Positions 6,984 through 14,917 of a stretch of DNA of 64,000 bases are shown here, piece after piece. The translations under genes and the position numbers were made by a program. Under the pieces are notes generated by a model, which had not been told where the DNA came from, searched no databases, and saw only the letters and a program-made list of their open reading frames with translations. Source of the DNA: Candidatus Pacearchaeota archaeon (GTDB taxonomy: Archaea; Nanobdellota; Nanobdellia; Pacearchaeales; GW2011-AR1); NCBI GenBank assembly GCA_018304105.1, contig JAGVWX010000007.1, positions 1-64,000 on the forward strand. The letters run 5' to 3'. Numbering within the stretch: the stretch's first letter is position 1; the number at the start of each line of letters is the position of its first letter.

Positions 6984-7676
6984 ATGGCAAAAGTCAGCGC
7001 GGGAAGTTACGATTTGAATACGTGGCTGTATGGGGGATACGAGAACGATATTGTGACTGTGATTTATGGGGGGGCGGGAAGCGGGAAGACTAATCTCTGT
7101 TTGTTGGCTGCGGTTTCACAGGCAAGAAAAGGGAAGAAGATAATCTTTATTGACACTGAAGGGGGATTTAGCGTTGAAAGAGTTAAACAACTCGTTGGAG
7201 AGAAAGACGGGGTCGAGGAAGTGCTGAAGAATATCTTTCTTTTGAAGCCGACGAATTTTGAGGAGCAGAAAAAAGCTTTCATTGAATTGAACAAGAGGTT
7301 GAAGGACCAGGTTGACTTGATTGTTGTTGACGGAATGACTATTCTTTACAGGCTGGATTTTGCGGATGCGAGGGATGATAGCGAAGGAGCGATACAGACG
7401 ATAAACTCTGAGTTGGCGAAGCAAATGAAAACCCTTGCGGAAATCGCGAGAAAGAGAGAAATTCCTGTTCTTGTGACGAATCAGGTTTACAGGTGGGAGA
7501 ATGAAGACAGGATGGTTGGTGGAGACATCTTGAGATATTGGGGGAAATGCTTGATTGAACTTGTGAATGACAAAGGAAGGCGGACTGCATATTTGCGTAA
7601 ACACAGGTCTCTGCCTGAGAAGAGTTTGGATTTTGTAATTGATAATAAAGGCGTTAGGAAGAGAGGGTGGATTTAG
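6984..7676 (+). CDS. radB: RadB, RecA-family recombination mediator
   Basis: The 230-residue protein is a compact RecA-core ATPase without the N-terminal HhH domain of RadA, which is the definition of archaeal RadB. Walker A is GGAGSGKT (residues 29-36), Walker B is DLIVVDGMT, and the C-terminal RKHRSLPEKSLDFVI matches the L2/end region of the family. RadB assists RadA in homologous recombination. I chose ATG 6984 over the TTG at 6981. A TTTATATATTTAAG promoter lies about 25 bases upstream, so the message is probably leaderless. A 7-bp stem follows the stop. Confidence 0.92.
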   Translation: MAKVSAGSYDLNTWLYGGYENDIVTVIYGGAGSGKTNLCLLAAVSQARKGKKIIFIDTEGGFSVERVKQLVGEKDGVEEVLKNIFLLKPTNFEEQKKAFIELNKRLKDQVDLIVVDGMTILYRLDFADARDDSEGAIQTINSELAKQMKTLAEIARKREIPVLVTNQVYRWENEDRMVGGDILRYWGKCLIELVNDKGRRTAYLRKHRSLPEKSLDFVIDNKGVRKRGWI

Positions 7677-7694
7677 GAGAGTTATTTTGCTTGC

Positions 7695-7718
7695 TTCTAA
7701 ATCTCGCTGATTTTAGAA
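7695..7718. terminator. Hairpin between convergent radB and HxlR gene
   Basis: TTCTAAA (7695-7701) pairs with TTTAGAA (7712-7718), directly after the radB stop and before the 3' end of the convergent regulator gene. Placement suggests a bidirectional terminator or a 3'-end stabiliser. Archaea usually terminate on T-runs, so the role is inferred. Confidence 0.35.
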
Positions 7719-7722
7719 TTCA

Positions 7723-8091
7723 TTAAAATTCACAATCCTTGCAGTCTTTTTCTCCGCATATTTTATTATCTTTTTTCCACATTAAACTCCATCTTTTAAT
7801 GTTCTTTATAATACCTATAAAATCTTTTCCTGCCTTAGTCAGTTTATATTCTGATTTTATTGGGGATTTTTTTATACTAACTCTTTTTTCTATCAAATTT
7901 TCTATTTTTAGTTCTTTCAATCTTATAGAAAGAATTTTAGAAGTGATATTGTCAAGATTTCTTTTAATCTGAGAGAATCTTTTCCATTCAGACTTCCCTT
8001 TATATAGTTCTAATAATATTAACAGAGTCCATCTTTTACCTAAAAAATTAACAGCTTTTCTGATACTGCATTCTTCTTTCATGGTATACAT
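7723..8091 (-). CDS. HxlR-family winged-helix transcription regulator
   Basis: The 122-residue protein opens with CSIRKAVNFLGKRWTLLILLELYKG, matching the HxlR consensus (C..A..ILGGKWTLLIL..L). It then has the recognition helix ITSKILSIRLKELKIENLIEK and a beta wing YKLTKAGKDF. The C-terminus has a CGEKDCKDCEF cysteine cluster that could bind metal or sense redox. HxlR proteins act as dimers and often respond to reactive or electrophilic compounds. It is divergent from the HD hydrolase and PLP-enzyme genes and probably controls their shared promoter region. Confidence 0.88.
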   Translation of the reverse strand: MYTMKEECSIRKAVNFLGKRWTLLILLELYKGKSEWKRFSQIKRNLDNITSKILSIRLKELKIENLIEKRVSIKKSPIKSEYKLTKAGKDFIGIIKNIKRWSLMWKKDNKICGEKDCKDCEF

Positions 8092-8114
8092 TCTGAAACT
8101 TGCAGATATATAAC

Positions 8115-8131
8115 GGTATCTTTTTTATACC
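8115..8131. promoter_or_regulatory. Inverted repeat in divergent promoter, candidate HxlR operator
   Basis: In the 74-base divergent region, GGTAT (8115-8119) and ATACC (8127-8131) form an inverted repeat around TCTTTTTT-type spacer. Similar GGTATAC/GTATAC pieces occur at the regulator's own start (8084-8090) and at 8134-8139. A TATA-like GATATATAAC sits at 8105. Next to it AAATTTGCCA is repeated twice in tandem (8140-8160). The arrangement suits autoregulation by the HxlR protein. Confidence 0.45.
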
Positions 8132-8165
8132 AAGTATACAAATTTGCCATAAATTTGCCAAAATT

Positions 8166-8657
8166 ATGCTTGAAAAATTATTTGAACTTGCTGTACCCTA
8201 TCTTGAGAAAAACGATTTCGGAGCAGCGCATACAAGAAGAGTCTTCGAAATAGCGGGAAAGCATTTTGATATTCCTAAGGGGATAGAAGAACTTACCTTA
8301 GCAAGCGTAGTACTGCATGATATAGGCGGAAGCACTATAAAAGACCAATATGAGAAAGGACCAGAAATAGCAAGAAATGTTTTATTTCAACTAGGATATG
8401 GATCGGATTTTATTCAAGAAGTGTGTGGGATAATCAGAACTCACCATGATCATCCAGAATCTCCTTCTTTAAGCTTTAAAATTCTGTATGATTCTGACAG
8501 ATTGGTAATGTTATCTCCAGAAGAGTTTCCTCATTACAACTCAAGACCAGGTTTCAATTGGGGAGATATCATAGGTTTAATTTATCATGAGCATATCAGA
8601 TGTTTAGCAAAAAGGTCCTTGCAAGAAAGAAGAACAATACTTTCTTATGAGATATAA
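8166..8657 (+). CDS. HD-domain phosphohydrolase
   Basis: I chose ATG 8166, because the track's extra 22 residues cover the promoter. The 163-residue protein carries the HD superfamily metal ligands in order: H22, the H51-D52 pair in VVLHDIGG, H93-H94 in RTHHDHPE, and D109/D111 in LYDSDRL. This is a single-domain enzyme that hydrolyses a phosphoester in the cytoplasm; the substrate cannot be told from sequence. It is 21 bases before the PLP enzyme and divergent from the HxlR regulator. Start-codon context AAAATT-ATG shows no strong ribosome-binding site. Confidence 0.8.
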   Translation: MLEKLFELAVPYLEKNDFGAAHTRRVFEIAGKHFDIPKGIEELTLASVVLHDIGGSTIKDQYEKGPEIARNVLFQLGYGSDFIQEVCGIIRTHHDHPESPSLSFKILYDSDRLVMLSPEEFPHYNSRPGFNWGDIIGLIYHEHIRCLAKRSLQERRTILSYEI

Positions 8658-8678
8658 AATGAAACGACCAAGATAAAA

Positions 8679-10061
8679 ATGATAGAAAGATATGATGCTG
8701 AAGTTGTTGGAGGAACTCACGGGGTTACTTGCGTGTTCCCAACATTGCGCAGTGTGATAGATTATGAAGAAAAAAAGAAAGTTCCTAATCAAGGATATCC
8801 GCGCTTCATAACACATCCGTTTGTTGTTTCTGTCCAAAATAGGCATAAGAGAGATGGCCAAGAAGTTATAGCAGTTCAGAGTCCGGAAGCAGCAGAATTT
8901 GTGCATTTAAATTATTTTGACGATGATACGAGAAACCACTCTGGTGTTGAATCTCACAACGATAGTGGAAATAAATATGGGCTAATCTATGTGGGTCAAG
9001 AACATGCCCAATGTGCGCGCGATAGTGTAACTAATGCTGGCGTCGTCCTTAATTCACGAAAAGCTCAAAGAATATTAGAAAATCGCGAACCACCTAAACA
9101 ATCTGAATCACTGCCAAGAACATTAAGTGATTTAGAAAAAGGATCTAGCCCGGGTTTAACTTTTATCTATACAAGCGGGATGGCTGCAGTTTATGATGTA
9201 GTTAGCGGCTTTTTGGAAAGAGGAACAAGCGCAGCCGTCGTTGGAAATACTTATGTTGATTCTGGAAAGATTTTTCGAAAGCTGCCTGAAAGATTTCCTT
9301 ATAAGCCCACTACTTTCCATACAAGCGATGGCCAAATTTCATTGCCAGATTTCACTAGTCTTGTATTTTTAGAAATTCCAACTAACCCTTTACTAAAAGT
9401 AGCAAATCTAGAGTCAATTGTAAGGGCAGCCCATAATAAAGGAGCAGTTGTTATTGTTGACAGCACTATTGCATCTCCTTATCATTTCTCGCCTTTTGAA
9501 TTTGGTGCGGATATAATAGTACATAGCACAACAAAATCTTTAAGCGGTAAAAATAACCACATGGGCGGTGTTCTGTTTGTTAATCCGCGTTCTCCTAGTC
9601 TGGTTAAAAAAATTCGTCATTCTCTATTTGTGATTGATGAAGAAGAAAGTTTAATACTTGAAGAAAATCTTAAAAGTTTTCCTGACAGAATCAAAAGAAT
9701 GGCAAACAATGCAGAAGAAGTTGCAGAGTATCTTTTACATAATAAAAATATTAGCAGAGTATATTATCCTGAAGGATTAAAGAACGGGGGCGGACATGTG
9801 ATTAGTTTTGAATTAAAGGGGGATGATTTTAGAATTGCCGAATTATTTTATGATAATTGCACCCTGCCGACTAAAGGGCCAAGTATGGGATATGAAAGGA
9901 CAATGTTGATGCCTTATACACTTATCACACATTTCTCAGATAGTGATGGGGATATTGCCAAAATTGGACTGAAGAGATATCTAATGAGATTATCCGTAGG
10001 TACAGAGAGTGCTGATGAAATTATTGGACACTTATCTAGAGGGATTCGAGTTTTGGGATAA
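8679..10061 (+). CDS. PLP-dependent Cys/Met metabolism enzyme (cystathionine gamma-synthase/lyase-like)
   Basis: The 460-residue protein has the fold-type I core of the trans-sulfuration family: YTSGMAAVYDVV at the cofactor phosphate site, IPTNPLLKVANL, IVDSTIASP before the lysine, and HSTTKSLSGKNNHMGG, where K286 is the predicted PLP lysine. The C-terminal part has RLSVGTESADEIIGHL, the substrate-carboxylate region (RxSxGxE). About 130 extra residues precede the core. Reaction choice (synthase, lyase or sulfhydrylase) cannot be settled. It follows the HD hydrolase closely. Codons appear more AT-rich than in flanking genes, so transfer is possible. Confidence 0.82.
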   Translation: MIERYDAEVVGGTHGVTCVFPTLRSVIDYEEKKKVPNQGYPRFITHPFVVSVQNRHKRDGQEVIAVQSPEAAEFVHLNYFDDDTRNHSGVESHNDSGNKYGLIYVGQEHAQCARDSVTNAGVVLNSRKAQRILENREPPKQSESLPRTLSDLEKGSSPGLTFIYTSGMAAVYDVVSGFLERGTSAAVVGNTYVDSGKIFRKLPERFPYKPTTFHTSDGQISLPDFTSLVFLEIPTNPLLKVANLESIVRAAHNKGAVVIVDSTIASPYHFSPFEFGADIIVHSTTKSLSGKNNHMGGVLFVNPRSPSLVKKIRHSLFVIDEEESLILEENLKSFPDRIKRMANNAEEVAEYLLHNKNISRVYYPEGLKNGGGHVISFELKGDDFRIAELFYDNCTLPTKGPSMGYERTMLMPYTLITHFSDSDGDIAKIGLKRYLMRLSVGTESADEIIGHLSRGIRVLG

Positions 10062-10140
10062 AGAGGAATGTAATTTAAGATAGAAAGTCTTATAGAAAAA
10101 TATAAGATGTCAGACAAAAGCTCAACGGCTGTGTAAGAGA

Positions 10141-10656
10141 TTACTGTCTTCGATTTATCGTATCATACTCTTTATGAGTTTTTATCCAGTCGGCGACTTT
10201 TTTGTTTGAGGATGTGAATGTTGTTTCGTCCCAAACTTGGCCGAATTTTTTGCTTATGTGATAAGCGGCTTCGCGGCACAAGACGAAATATCTTTTGTTT
10301 GGATATTTGTGGTGGTGGTCTATCGCGACGTGATGGTCTATGCAAATAAGGCAAGAGCCGAAGGATTTTTTTGTTTCGAAATCATAACATTTTGTTTCTT
10401 CCAAATTGTAAGCATCTTCTCTTTTTTTCAATTTCATTAATTCGTTTTCATTGACTTCGAACAGAACTCCGTTAATGAAATTCTTTTTTGATTTTTCAAG
10501 ATTGAGGACATCCGGGTCTTTGCTTTTGTAGTCCATTACATCGAAGACTCTTTTGTAGCCTTTGATTATTACAGGATGAAAGTGCTTATTGTGGAGGGTT
10601 CTTTTCAGGGATTTGTGGCTAAGCAAACTTCCATAACCGACCATGAGATGTTTCAT
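10141..10656 (-). CDS. Gamma-glutamylcyclotransferase-fold protein
   Basis: The 171-residue protein starts with HLMVGYGSLLSHKSL, the substrate-binding YGSL loop of the GGCT superfamily. The catalytic glutamate is expected in the helix ELMKLKKREDAY (consensus LDxxEGxxxgxY); here the segment reads KREDAYN, so E93 or its neighbour is the likely acid. The typical sequence YxxxxV follows as LEETKCYDF. The family makes 5-oxoproline from gamma-glutamyl peptides or related amides. It is upstream-oriented toward the C39-like gene end, and both minus-strand genes are 36 bases apart. Confidence 0.72.
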   Translation of the reverse strand: MKHLMVGYGSLLSHKSLKRTLHNKHFHPVIIKGYKRVFDVMDYKSKDPDVLNLEKSKKNFINGVLFEVNENELMKLKKREDAYNLEETKCYDFETKKSFGSCLICIDHHVAIDHHHKYPNKRYFVLCREAAYHISKKFGQVWDETTFTSSNKKVADWIKTHKEYDTINRRQ

Positions 10657-10692
10657 TTTGATTCTTATGAACTGAAGAATTTAAAGTTTTGT

Positions 10693-11220
10693 TTAACCCA
10701 TATGAACTTTTTTATTTAAGGAGAATTTTGGTTTTTTTCCGTAAACTGAGATTGCATAATGAAAGTATTTTTCTTTTTTTTGCTGGTTGTGCCAGCGTTT
10801 GTTTAGCTCGTCATATGAAAGATAAGTTCTGAGCGGGGAAGAGGGATCCTCGAAGTAGAGTTTGTTTTTGTCATAGCCAATCGCGACTACATAGTGGCCG
10901 TCTTTCCAATCTTTCTCCCAATCAATTTTCTTTTTGTTCGTCCAAGCCTGTAAAATCAGGATTACGGGATGACCTTCATCAATTTGTTTTTTTATTTTTT
11001 CAATTTCGAGTTCGCCTGCGTGAAATTTTAATTTGAAATTTTCCAAGGTTTTTATTACGCCTTTTATTGAAGTGCCGTCTTTTTTGTTTGTGCCCGCAAG
11101 TTTTATTATTTTTTCTTCTTCAACATCGAAACCATAATAATCAAGGATTGCTTCGATAGCTGTGGCGCCACAGTCATAACTAAATGTTTGTTTTAGCCCG
11201 GGGAATTCAAGTATTTTCAT
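10693..11220 (-). CDS. Papain-like C39-family cysteine peptidase domain protein
   Basis: The 175-residue protein has the C39 layout: KQTFSYDCGATAIEAILDYYG with C17 as nucleophile, the basic-rich helix GTSIKGVIKTLENF, GHPVILILQAWT, then DGHYVVAIGYDKN with the catalytic histidine and FEDPSS with the aspartate. No transporter or membrane domain is attached, unlike bacteriocin exporters, so it acts as a free peptidase or related transglutaminase-like hydrolase in the cytoplasm. There is no signal peptide. All three catalytic residues are present. No small double-glycine substrate gene is seen nearby. Confidence 0.75.
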   Translation of the reverse strand: MKILEFPGLKQTFSYDCGATAIEAILDYYGFDVEEEKIIKLAGTNKKDGTSIKGVIKTLENFKLKFHAGELEIEKIKKQIDEGHPVILILQAWTNKKKIDWEKDWKDGHYVVAIGYDKNKLYFEDPSSPLRTYLSYDELNKRWHNQQKKEKYFHYAISVYGKKPKFSLNKKVHMG

Positions 11221-11271
11221 ATTTATTGAAGTTGACTTGTGGATTTAAAGTTTTTGAGTTCTTTTGCTGTC

Positions 11272-11467
11272 AATTGGAAGCCAATTGTCAGTGCGGCTTG
11301 TCTTAATTTATTGGCTTGTTGGCGCTCGCTCGGAAATTAATAATCGCCACCCAACTTACCGACTTGTGAATCGTGATTTTAATTAAATGAATGTGCTCAG
11401 CCCCTAACCTCTCCTGCCAAAAATATCATCCCCAACCCCCAAACCGAGAAGTGTGAGTTTCTATTTT
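11272..11467 (+). repeat. Intergenic repeat Family 1 with divergent stem and tail
   Basis: The 326-base gap 11221-11546 holds one degenerate Family 1 hairpin (AATTGGAAGCC with GGCTTGTCTTAATT) followed by TGGCGCTCGCTCGG, a region with ACCGACTTGTGAATCGTG, and then a second tail, AAATATCATCC...ACCGAGAAGTGTGAG. So it contains one hairpin and two tails. The remainder is AT-rich and contains the promoter of the ligase gene. Confidence 0.65.
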
Positions 11468-11546
11468 TATTAATAGTTAATGAGAGTTATTTTTCAAAGA
11501 GCTATGTTTTAAGAAAGTATAAATACTAATCTGAGCTTTTTTGATA

Positions 11547-13274
11547 ATGGCAAAAGGGGAGATGAAATATTCGGATTTTGTTGAAGTTTATGAGGAACTT
11601 TATGCGACGACTAAAAGATTGGAGAAGGAAACTATTCTTGCAGGGTTTTTGAAGAAACTGGCGAAGGAAGGGGAGCCGGAGTGGATTTATCTTCTTAGGG
11701 GAAAGGTGACGCCAGATTATGACGATAGGATTCTTGGCCTTTCTGATAAGCTGGCGATGAAGGCGATTGGAAAGACATTTGGAATTAAGGATGAGGAAAT
11801 TGCTAAGAGGTACAGGAAGATTGGGGACATTGGAGAACTTGCTGAAGAATTTGCGGGGAGGAAAAGGCAGACGAGTTTATTTGCAAGGAAGCTGACTGTT
11901 GAAAAAGTTTTTTCTAATCTTAGGAAAGTTATGGAAGTTGAAGGGAAGGGCGCAGTTACGGGAAAGACGGCATTGATTTCTGAATTGCTTGGAAATGCTA
12001 GCGGAAAAGAAGCGAAGTATATTGTTAGAATGCTTGTTGGACAGTTGAGAGTCGGGGTTGCGGATGCGACTTTAAGAGAAGCGATTGCAGAAGCGTTGTT
12101 TCCGGAAGAGAAGCAGGAAATGGGAAAGAAACTTGAAGTTGCTTATGACATGGCGAATGATTTTGCGATTGTATTTGAAGCGGCTTCGAAGGGAAAAAAG
12201 GAACTTGACAAGATAGATATTGTCGTTGGAAGGCCGATGAATGTAATGCTGCCTGTGAAAGTGACTGAAATTGGAGAGGCATTTAGGATTTGCGGGAAGC
12301 CTGCGGCGATCGAGCATAAATACGATGGATTTAGAGTTGTGATAAATAAAATAGGGAATGATGTGAAGCTTTTCACTCGAAGGTTGGAGAACGTAACAAA
12401 TCAGTTTCCTGATGTTGTGCAAACGATAAAGAAGTTCATCAAGGCGAAGGAAGTTATTCTTGACAGCGAGGTTGTTGGTTATGAGCCGAAGACGAAAAGG
12501 CAGAGACCGTTTGAAGCGATTTCGCAGAGAATAAAGAGAAAGTATGATATTGAGAAATTGGAGAAAGAACTTCCTGTTGAAGTGAATGTGTTTGATATTA
12601 TTTATCATAACGGAGAGAGCCTGATGCAGAAGCCGTTTAGCGAGAGAAGGAAAGTTTTGGAGAAGATTATTCCGTATGAAAAATGGAAGATAAGGCTGAG
12701 CATGCAGATTGTGACTGATAGCGAAGAAGTTGCTTTGAAGTTTTACAATGAAGCGTTGAAAGCGGGAGAGGAAGGAATTATGATAAAGAACCTAAACGCA
12801 GGGTACCAGCAAGGAAGGAGAGTTGGATATATTGTAAAGATGAAGCCTGCTGCGAATGATTTGGACTTTGTGATAACTGGGGCGGAGTATGGAAGCGGGA
12901 AAAGGGGAGGCATGTTGACTTCATACATTGTTGCTTGTCGTGAAGGCGAAAAGTATTTGGAAGTTGGGAAAGTTTCTTCTGGGTTGAAGGAATTGGAGCA
13001 AGAGGGTGGGACGACTTATGAAGAGATGACAGCATTGCTTAAGCCGCTGATTGAAAGCGAGAAAGGAAAGGTTGTGAAGGTCAAACCAAAGATAATTGTT
13101 TCAGTTACTTATCAGAATATTCAGGGGAGTCCGAGTTATGATTCTGGTTTTGCAATGAGGTTTCCGAGAATAACTAATTACAGACCGGATTATCATTTGA
13201 AGGATATTGCTACTTTGGACGACATTAAGATGGAAGTTGAGAAAGCGAAGAAGGGGATGTCACATCTGGGGTGA
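11547..13274 (+). CDS. lig: ATP-dependent DNA ligase
   Basis: The 575-residue enzyme seals nicks in DNA during replication and repair. It has the archaeal three-domain order: an N-terminal DNA-binding domain (about 1-220), the adenylation domain with the nucleophile K258 in EHKYDGFRVVI (motif I KxDG), motif IIIa/IV EEGIMIKN and motif V GYIVKMKP, and a C-terminal OB domain ending with FPRITNYRPD. The length is normal. I chose ATG 11547 over the TTG at 11541. A TATA-like AGTATAAATACTAA lies about 30 bases upstream. Confidence 0.96.
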   Translation: MAKGEMKYSDFVEVYEELYATTKRLEKETILAGFLKKLAKEGEPEWIYLLRGKVTPDYDDRILGLSDKLAMKAIGKTFGIKDEEIAKRYRKIGDIGELAEEFAGRKRQTSLFARKLTVEKVFSNLRKVMEVEGKGAVTGKTALISELLGNASGKEAKYIVRMLVGQLRVGVADATLREAIAEALFPEEKQEMGKKLEVAYDMANDFAIVFEAASKGKKELDKIDIVVGRPMNVMLPVKVTEIGEAFRICGKPAAIEHKYDGFRVVINKIGNDVKLFTRRLENVTNQFPDVVQTIKKFIKAKEVILDSEVVGYEPKTKRQRPFEAISQRIKRKYDIEKLEKELPVEVNVFDIIYHNGESLMQKPFSERRKVLEKIIPYEKWKIRLSMQIVTDSEEVALKFYNEALKAGEEGIMIKNLNAGYQQGRRVGYIVKMKPAANDLDFVITGAEYGSGKRGGMLTSYIVACREGEKYLEVGKVSSGLKELEQEGGTTYEEMTALLKPLIESEKGKVVKVKPKIIVSVTYQNIQGSPSYDSGFAMRFPRITNYRPDYHLKDIATLDDIKMEVEKAKKGMSHLG

Positions 13275-13344
13275 GTTCCAGAAAAAGTTTGCCCATTTCA
13301 AAACTAAAAAGTTATTTAAAGATAATAACTGTTTACCAATTACC

Positions 13345-13545
13345 ATGAAAATAGAAATAGACAGAGAAGTAGATGCAGCATATATCTATGCCAAATCACA
13401 TATAGGCGAGGGCGAGGCCGTCAAGACTATTGAAGTTAATGAAGATATAATTTTAGACTTTGATGTAAATGGGAAGCTTATAGGTATTGAAATTTTAAAT
13501 GCGAGCAAGAATCTAACAAAGGATTTTCTAAATTCAATTGCATAA
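13345..13545 (+). CDS. DUF2283 small protein
   Basis: I chose ATG 13345, since the long track extension overlaps the ligase. The 66-residue product MKIEIDREVDAAYIYAKS...VNEDIILDFDVNGKLIGIEILNAS matches the DUF2283 family, small single-domain proteins of unknown role common in archaea and bacteria. A TTATTTAAAG promoter lies about 30 bases upstream. It is free-standing between ligase and the convergent MBF1-like gene. DUF2283 genes are sometimes found near toxin-antitoxin modules, but none is adjacent here. Confidence 0.85.
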   Translation: MKIEIDREVDAAYIYAKSHIGEGEAVKTIEVNEDIILDFDVNGKLIGIEILNASKNLTKDFLNSIA

Positions 13546-13570
13546 ACTGAATAAGTAAAGAGGGTTGTGG

Positions 13571-14179
13571 TTAAATCTCGTCGTCATCAATAATATCAAT
13601 ATCTTTGCCTACGATGTCCTTATAAGCTTCCACGCGGCTTGTGCTGCTTCTTGATTTTGCTTGTGAGGTTTTGTCTTTGTTGTCTTTGTCTGCGGTTGCT
13701 GCTTTTTGCATCATTTCGTCCATTGAAAGGTCGAACTGCTTGCCGTCTTTTCTTAGATTGATGTTGAAGAATTTTTGAAGTTTGTTTATGAGGACGAAGT
13801 CGTTTGACGGAAGCCTGCCGGACTCGAGAACTTGAACCTGCTCTTCTGGAATATTTATCATTCGCGCGAATTGTTTTCTTGAGAGGCCGCGAACTCTTCT
13901 ATTGTAACGGATTTGCCAGTGGAAGTTGTCAACTAATTCGGAGATTACTTGTTTTTCTCTCCAGTCAGGCTTGAGGCGAATGTAATTGTCTAGAGGGACG
14001 GCGTGGGAAGTATGGCGCTCTTTTTTCTCGAGCATGTAAGACGGAGTAAGAGTTTTCTGCGCTTCTATCGGCGCTTTCTTGAGAATTAAAAGGCCTTCTC
14101 TTCTTGCGTATTGTTCTGGAACTTTGACTATGCGGCCCTCTTCAATTGCTTCTACAAGGTCTTTTTGCTCAAATTCCAT
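13571..14179 (-). CDS. MBF1-like XRE-family DNA-binding protein
   Basis: This is a 202-residue protein with a central helix-turn-helix domain: WQIRYNRRVRGLSRKQFARMINIPEEQVQVLESGRLPSN, the HTH_3/Cro pattern of multiprotein-bridging factor 1. Archaeal MBF1 usually begins with a four-cysteine zinc ribbon; here the N-terminal 80 residues have no cysteine pairs, so that part is replaced. The C-terminus is low-complexity and acidic (DIDIIDDDEI). The likely role is coactivation or ribosome-associated regulation. It is monocistronic, 51 bases from the glycosyltransferase operon end on the same strand. Confidence 0.7.
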   Translation of the reverse strand: MEFEQKDLVEAIEEGRIVKVPEQYARREGLLILKKAPIEAQKTLTPSYMLEKKERHTSHAVPLDNYIRLKPDWREKQVISELVDNFHWQIRYNRRVRGLSRKQFARMINIPEEQVQVLESGRLPSNDFVLINKLQKFFNINLRKDGKQFDLSMDEMMQKAATADKDNKDKTSQAKSRSSTSRVEAYKDIVGKDIDIIDDDEI

Positions 14180-14230
14180 GCCAGATGGCGGTAAGTTCGC
14201 TTTTTATTGTTTATTGTTGTGGGGGATACA

Positions 14231-14917
14231 TTAATTTTTGAATCTATATTTCAATAAAGTCCAAATTGCCTGAAGGCCGTCTTTCCAGTTTATTTTTTTG
14301 CCTTCTTCAATTGTTCTTGGGCTGTAGGAAATTGGAATTTCTTTTATTTTTATTCCTTTTTTCAGAAGTTTTGCGGTTATTTCTGGTTCGATATCAAAAT
14401 GATTTGCTTCTATCTGCAGATTTTTTATTATGTCTTTGCGGAAAACTTTATAGCAAGTTTCCATGTCTGTGATTTTCGCATGGTAAAGGATTTTTGTAAT
14501 GAAAGTCAGGAACTTGTTTCCCAAGAAATATATTTTGTAAAGCGGGTGGTGTTTTTTTAGAAACCTTGAGCCGTAAACTACCTGCGCTTTTTTTTCAATA
14601 ATGGGTTTTATCAGTTTTTTGTAGTCTTCAGGGCTGTATTCAAGGTCTGCATCCTGGATTGTTATTATGTCTCCGGTTGCAATTTTGAATCCGAGCTTTA
14701 CTGCAGAGCCTTTGCCGCCATTTTCTTTTTTTATTAAGCCGTAAATTTTTTTATTTTTAATGTATTCTTTTATTTTAGCGAAAGAATTGTCGGTGCTGCC
14801 ATCGTCAATTATAAGTATTTCTTTTTCCACAGGAAGCTTTGTTTTTTCGAGCCTGGAAAGTATCTCCAATATTGTTTTTTCTTCATTATAAACTGGGACG
14901 ATAATTGTAAGTCTCAT
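14231..14917 (-). CDS. Family 2 glycosyltransferase, dolichyl-phosphate hexose synthase-like
   Basis: The 228-residue cytoplasmic enzyme has the GT-A signature IIVPVYNEEKTI, ILIIDDGSTDNS, GGKGSAVKLGFKIATGDIITIQDADLEY (the DAD metal site) and VVYGSRFL, close to DPM1-like enzymes that load a sugar onto a lipid phosphate. There are no membrane helices. Its start overlaps the stop of the upstream GT-C gene by 4 bases, so the two are translationally coupled: one would make the lipid-linked sugar and the other would use it. It is the last gene of the operon. Confidence 0.88.
   Translation of the reverse strand: MRLTIIVPVYNEEKTILEILSRLEKTKLPVEKEILIIDDGSTDNSFAKIKEYIKNKKIYGLIKKENGGKGSAVKLGFKIATGDIITIQDADLEYSPEDYKKLIKPIIEKKAQVVYGSRFLKKHHPLYKIYFLGNKFLTFITKILYHAKITDMETCYKVFRKDIIKNLQIEANHFDIEPEITAKLLKKGIKIKEIPISYSPRTIEEGKKINWKDGLQAIWTLLKYRFKN

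Noticed and set aside
7116-7604. Minus-strand ORF across radB
   Set aside because: Antisense shadow of a RecA-family gene with intact Walker motifs.
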